NCBI RefSeq assembly: GCF_000002995.4
Contig: NW_025062478.1
Span: 11,590,001-11,654,000, forward strand
Reading direction: 5' to 3'
Source of the DNA: Brugia malayi
Taxonomy: Eukaryota > Nematoda > Chromadorea > Rhabditida > Onchocercidae
Length of the DNA: 64,000 bases
In this document: in pieces, positions 61,905 through 64,000 of the stretch
Numbering within the stretch: position 1 is the stretch's first letter
How the letters are laid out: each line of letters starts with the position of its first letter
Made by a program: the position numbers and the translations under genes
The notes under the pieces: model-generated
The model's input: only the letters and a program-made list of their open reading frames with translations
What the model was told of the DNA's origin: nothing
Database searches by the model: none

Positions 61905-62499
61905 CTAAACAGAATAATCATTGGAAATGTAAGTTTTTTTTTTTTTTTATTTGGGCAATAATTCCCTTAATTTTTTTTCCATTTCTCCATCTCCGTCACA
62001 AAAAGTGTTCAATATTTAACAGTTATTAAGTATTGCTTATCTTTCGTAATAACTAGCTATATCAGTAATCAGTGGAAAAAACGTGACAAACGTTTTGAGA
62101 TAAGTTATTATCATTTAATTATTTAATTGAACAATGATTAAGTTTTAAAAATTGAGTTATTAGAGCAATCATCTTCATATTCTACCATCAACAATAGTTA
62201 TTCATGTTATGTCTTTAAAAAAAAAAAAATTTTCAAATTGATTGAGAATTCCTCAAATTATTTTTTGCATTTCAAATTGCAATGAATTGGAATACATTCC
62301 ATAGACTGTATCTGTTGTGATTGCTTGTGAAATTTGACATCTGAGATCAGTAAATTGTCAAATTTCCTTTTTTTTTTTACCAATATGAAAATGTTATTGT
62401 TTATAATATTAATAAAATGTATCAAAGATGTCATGAGATACATACGCATGGTTTATCATTTAAAATAGACCAGATTTATAAAAAAAAAAAAATCTTTTT

Positions 62500-63304
62500 T
62501 CACACCGAATGCGCATATACAATTATTTCACCTTGTAATGCATCAACTTTAAATGGTGCCTTTGCATCGGTACAATCAGCTGTTACCTAAATCATAGATT
62601 TTATAAATTACCTATACAATTAAAACTGTATCTATTGTTAGGTGTAATAAAGTCATTTATTGGACTTTCTTTGGTTACTTAAAAAATTCAAATTTTCTTA
62701 AAACAATCATTTCTCGAGATTTTGTACTTATGAATTGTTTCAACATTCCAAAACATCGTTGGAAAAAAGTTTCATTAAAAAAAGCAAAAATTTAAACAAA
62801 TTTCAACGCAATGAATATGAAGTATTCAAAAGCTAATAATTTCATAAAATATTTATAAAACTTATTGTTATTACATGAATAAACATAAATTATAGAAAAG
62901 AGAATTTTTTGAAAACATTAATAAACAAAGATAGAATGAAATAATATGCTTATGTAATATCAGACGTATATTCTTAATTAATTAAAAAAGAAAAAAATGA
63001 ACAAACAATAAATGTATTACTATTATCAAAAAAAAAAAAAGTTAAAAGAATAAATAACAATAATAACCTCAGCATATTGTATAATAAAAGTATCCTCTCT
63101 TATTTGACCAGGTAATTTTCGTATTACAATAGGATATATACTTTGTGGTTCAATGAAACCATAAATAGGCTTAAAACGATATTCATCATTATTAGTAGAT
63201 TTAATTTTAAATGCTAAACGTGCCATACTTGTATTAATAAGTTTATGTACACAACTACCACCGGATGCACGAATTTGTACAGCACGTGGTTGAACCGTTA
63301 ACAT
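62500..63304 (-). CDS. MSP-domain small sperm protein (SSP-like), 107 aa
   Basis: Two exons, 63304-63068 and 62586-62500, joined in phase 0. The whole protein is one major-sperm-protein (immunoglobulin-like) domain. It begins MLTVQPRAVQIRASGGSCVH, then KLINTSMARLAFKIKSTNND, then EYRFKPIYGFIEP, and ends VTADCTDAKAPFKV and GEIIVYAHSV. The FKIKSTNNDEYR stretch, the YGFIEP stretch and the length of about 107 aa match the nematode sperm-specific class P (ssp) proteins rather than the 127-aa cytoskeletal MSP. These proteins are cytosolic in amoeboid sperm; the role is inferred from the family. The donor after exon 1 is GTTATT, a little unusual. Three GATA-factor motifs lie 220-256 bases upstream of the ATG. 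An alternative third exon may extend the C-terminus. Confidence 0.9.
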
Positions 63305-64000
63305 TTTTACTTTTTTTTTTTTTTTTTTTTCAAATTAAATAAATTTCTAATTTCATTTTATTATTAGCCAAAAAAAGAAAAATGTTTTCTTTTTTTTTTT
63401 CTTGTTGCAAAAATTTTGCATAAATAAAATGCATTATAAGATTTGAATCATTTTCAATTCCTAAAATTTTATTGCTTAATGTTTGTGTTATTTTAATAAT
63501 TTTATTATAATAATACAGTGTTTCCTTATCAGCTTATCACACTAGGATACGCTCTTATCTTTTCATAAATATTTTTTTTTTTTTTATTTCACTTCCAAAT
63601 TAACTTTTTAGATGAAAGTGTTTTTTTTTTGTCTCATATATGAAAAGAATGATTGATTTATATATATATGATTAATTGATTTGATATGACTGACTAAATT
63701 TGATTTTTTTTTTTTCTTCTCATATAATTAATGAAGATAATTCTGATTCATTTCATTTTTTCTCAATAAGTCTTTCATAGTATTATGATAAGAAATTTTG
63801 AAAGCATAAATGCTAATAAAGCTACTGAAAATTTAATATTAAATAAAGTTTGCATTAAATTTTGTTTATTAAATTTCACCATATTTTTTAAAATGGAAAA
63901 CTGCTAGTCCCTATCTTTTGCACTGATTATTGCAGATGAACCAATTTCATTCTCTTCCTTCCCATTCCTCTCTTTTCCCCATTCATTACCCGAGAACTAT
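63305..64000 (-). promoter_or_regulatory. upstream region of the MSP-domain gene with GATA motifs
   Basis: Read on the minus strand, AGATAAG (63,554-63,560) and two TGATAAG sites (63,533-63,539 and 63,525-63,531) lie within 36 bases. GATA factors (ELT-1 in C. elegans) are known regulators of msp-type sperm genes. No exon is seen between here and the window end; the rest is AT-rich with poly(T) tracts. Confidence 0.4.

Overview
The window is eukaryotic nuclear DNA, very AT-rich, with long A/T homopolymers, short exons, introns ending in TTTTCAG-type acceptors, and several reading frames beginning just downstream of such acceptors (typical of spliced-leader trans-splicing). Two genes point to a nematode: a large cellular RNA-dependent RNA polymerase of the EGO-1/RRF type and a small major-sperm-protein (MSP) domain gene. 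The base composition and gene style suggest a spirurid/filarial-like worm, but I cannot name the species. All gene models were built by hand from splice sites, and every exon junction listed keeps the reading phase.

Layout: 1-10,331 is a gene-free AT desert with simple repeats, including six copies of a 38-bp unit. 10,332-13,089 (+) is a five-exon gene for an F-box-like protein. 13,090-19,485 is intergenic and holds a 31-bp tandem array and a 2.85-kb minisatellite of about 87 units of 32-33 bp. 19,519-32,324 (+) is a 33-exon RdRP gene (about 1,606 aa) with the DLDGD catalytic motif. 32,325-35,977 appears empty.

35,978-51,851 is a very large inverted repeat. Two arms of about 5.1 kb, nearly identical by eye, flank about 5.7 kb that contains an 11-exon SLC22-type organic ion transporter gene (41,221-45,838, minus). 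The inner margins of the repeat are much more diverged. The right inner margin carries a decayed inverted copy of the transporter's last exon, so the palindrome arose by inverted duplication of the gene's 3' end and flank, and the outer arms were probably homogenised later.

52,620-54,334 (+) is a two-exon alpha-crystallin/small heat shock protein gene with unusually long extensions. 56,247-56,319 is an intronless tRNA-Lys(CTT). 56,820-61,358 (+) is a ten-exon AGGF1-like gene (OCRE-like, FHA and G-patch regions). 61,833/62,500-63,304 (minus) is an SSP-like MSP-domain gene with a GATA-site cluster upstream and a possible alternative 3' exon.

The genes look unrelated in pathway and do not form an operon. 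The main points of interest are the two-stratum palindrome around the transporter, the minisatellite between the F-box and RdRP genes (and whether those two are one transcription unit), the RdRP itself, and the alternative end of the sperm-protein gene.
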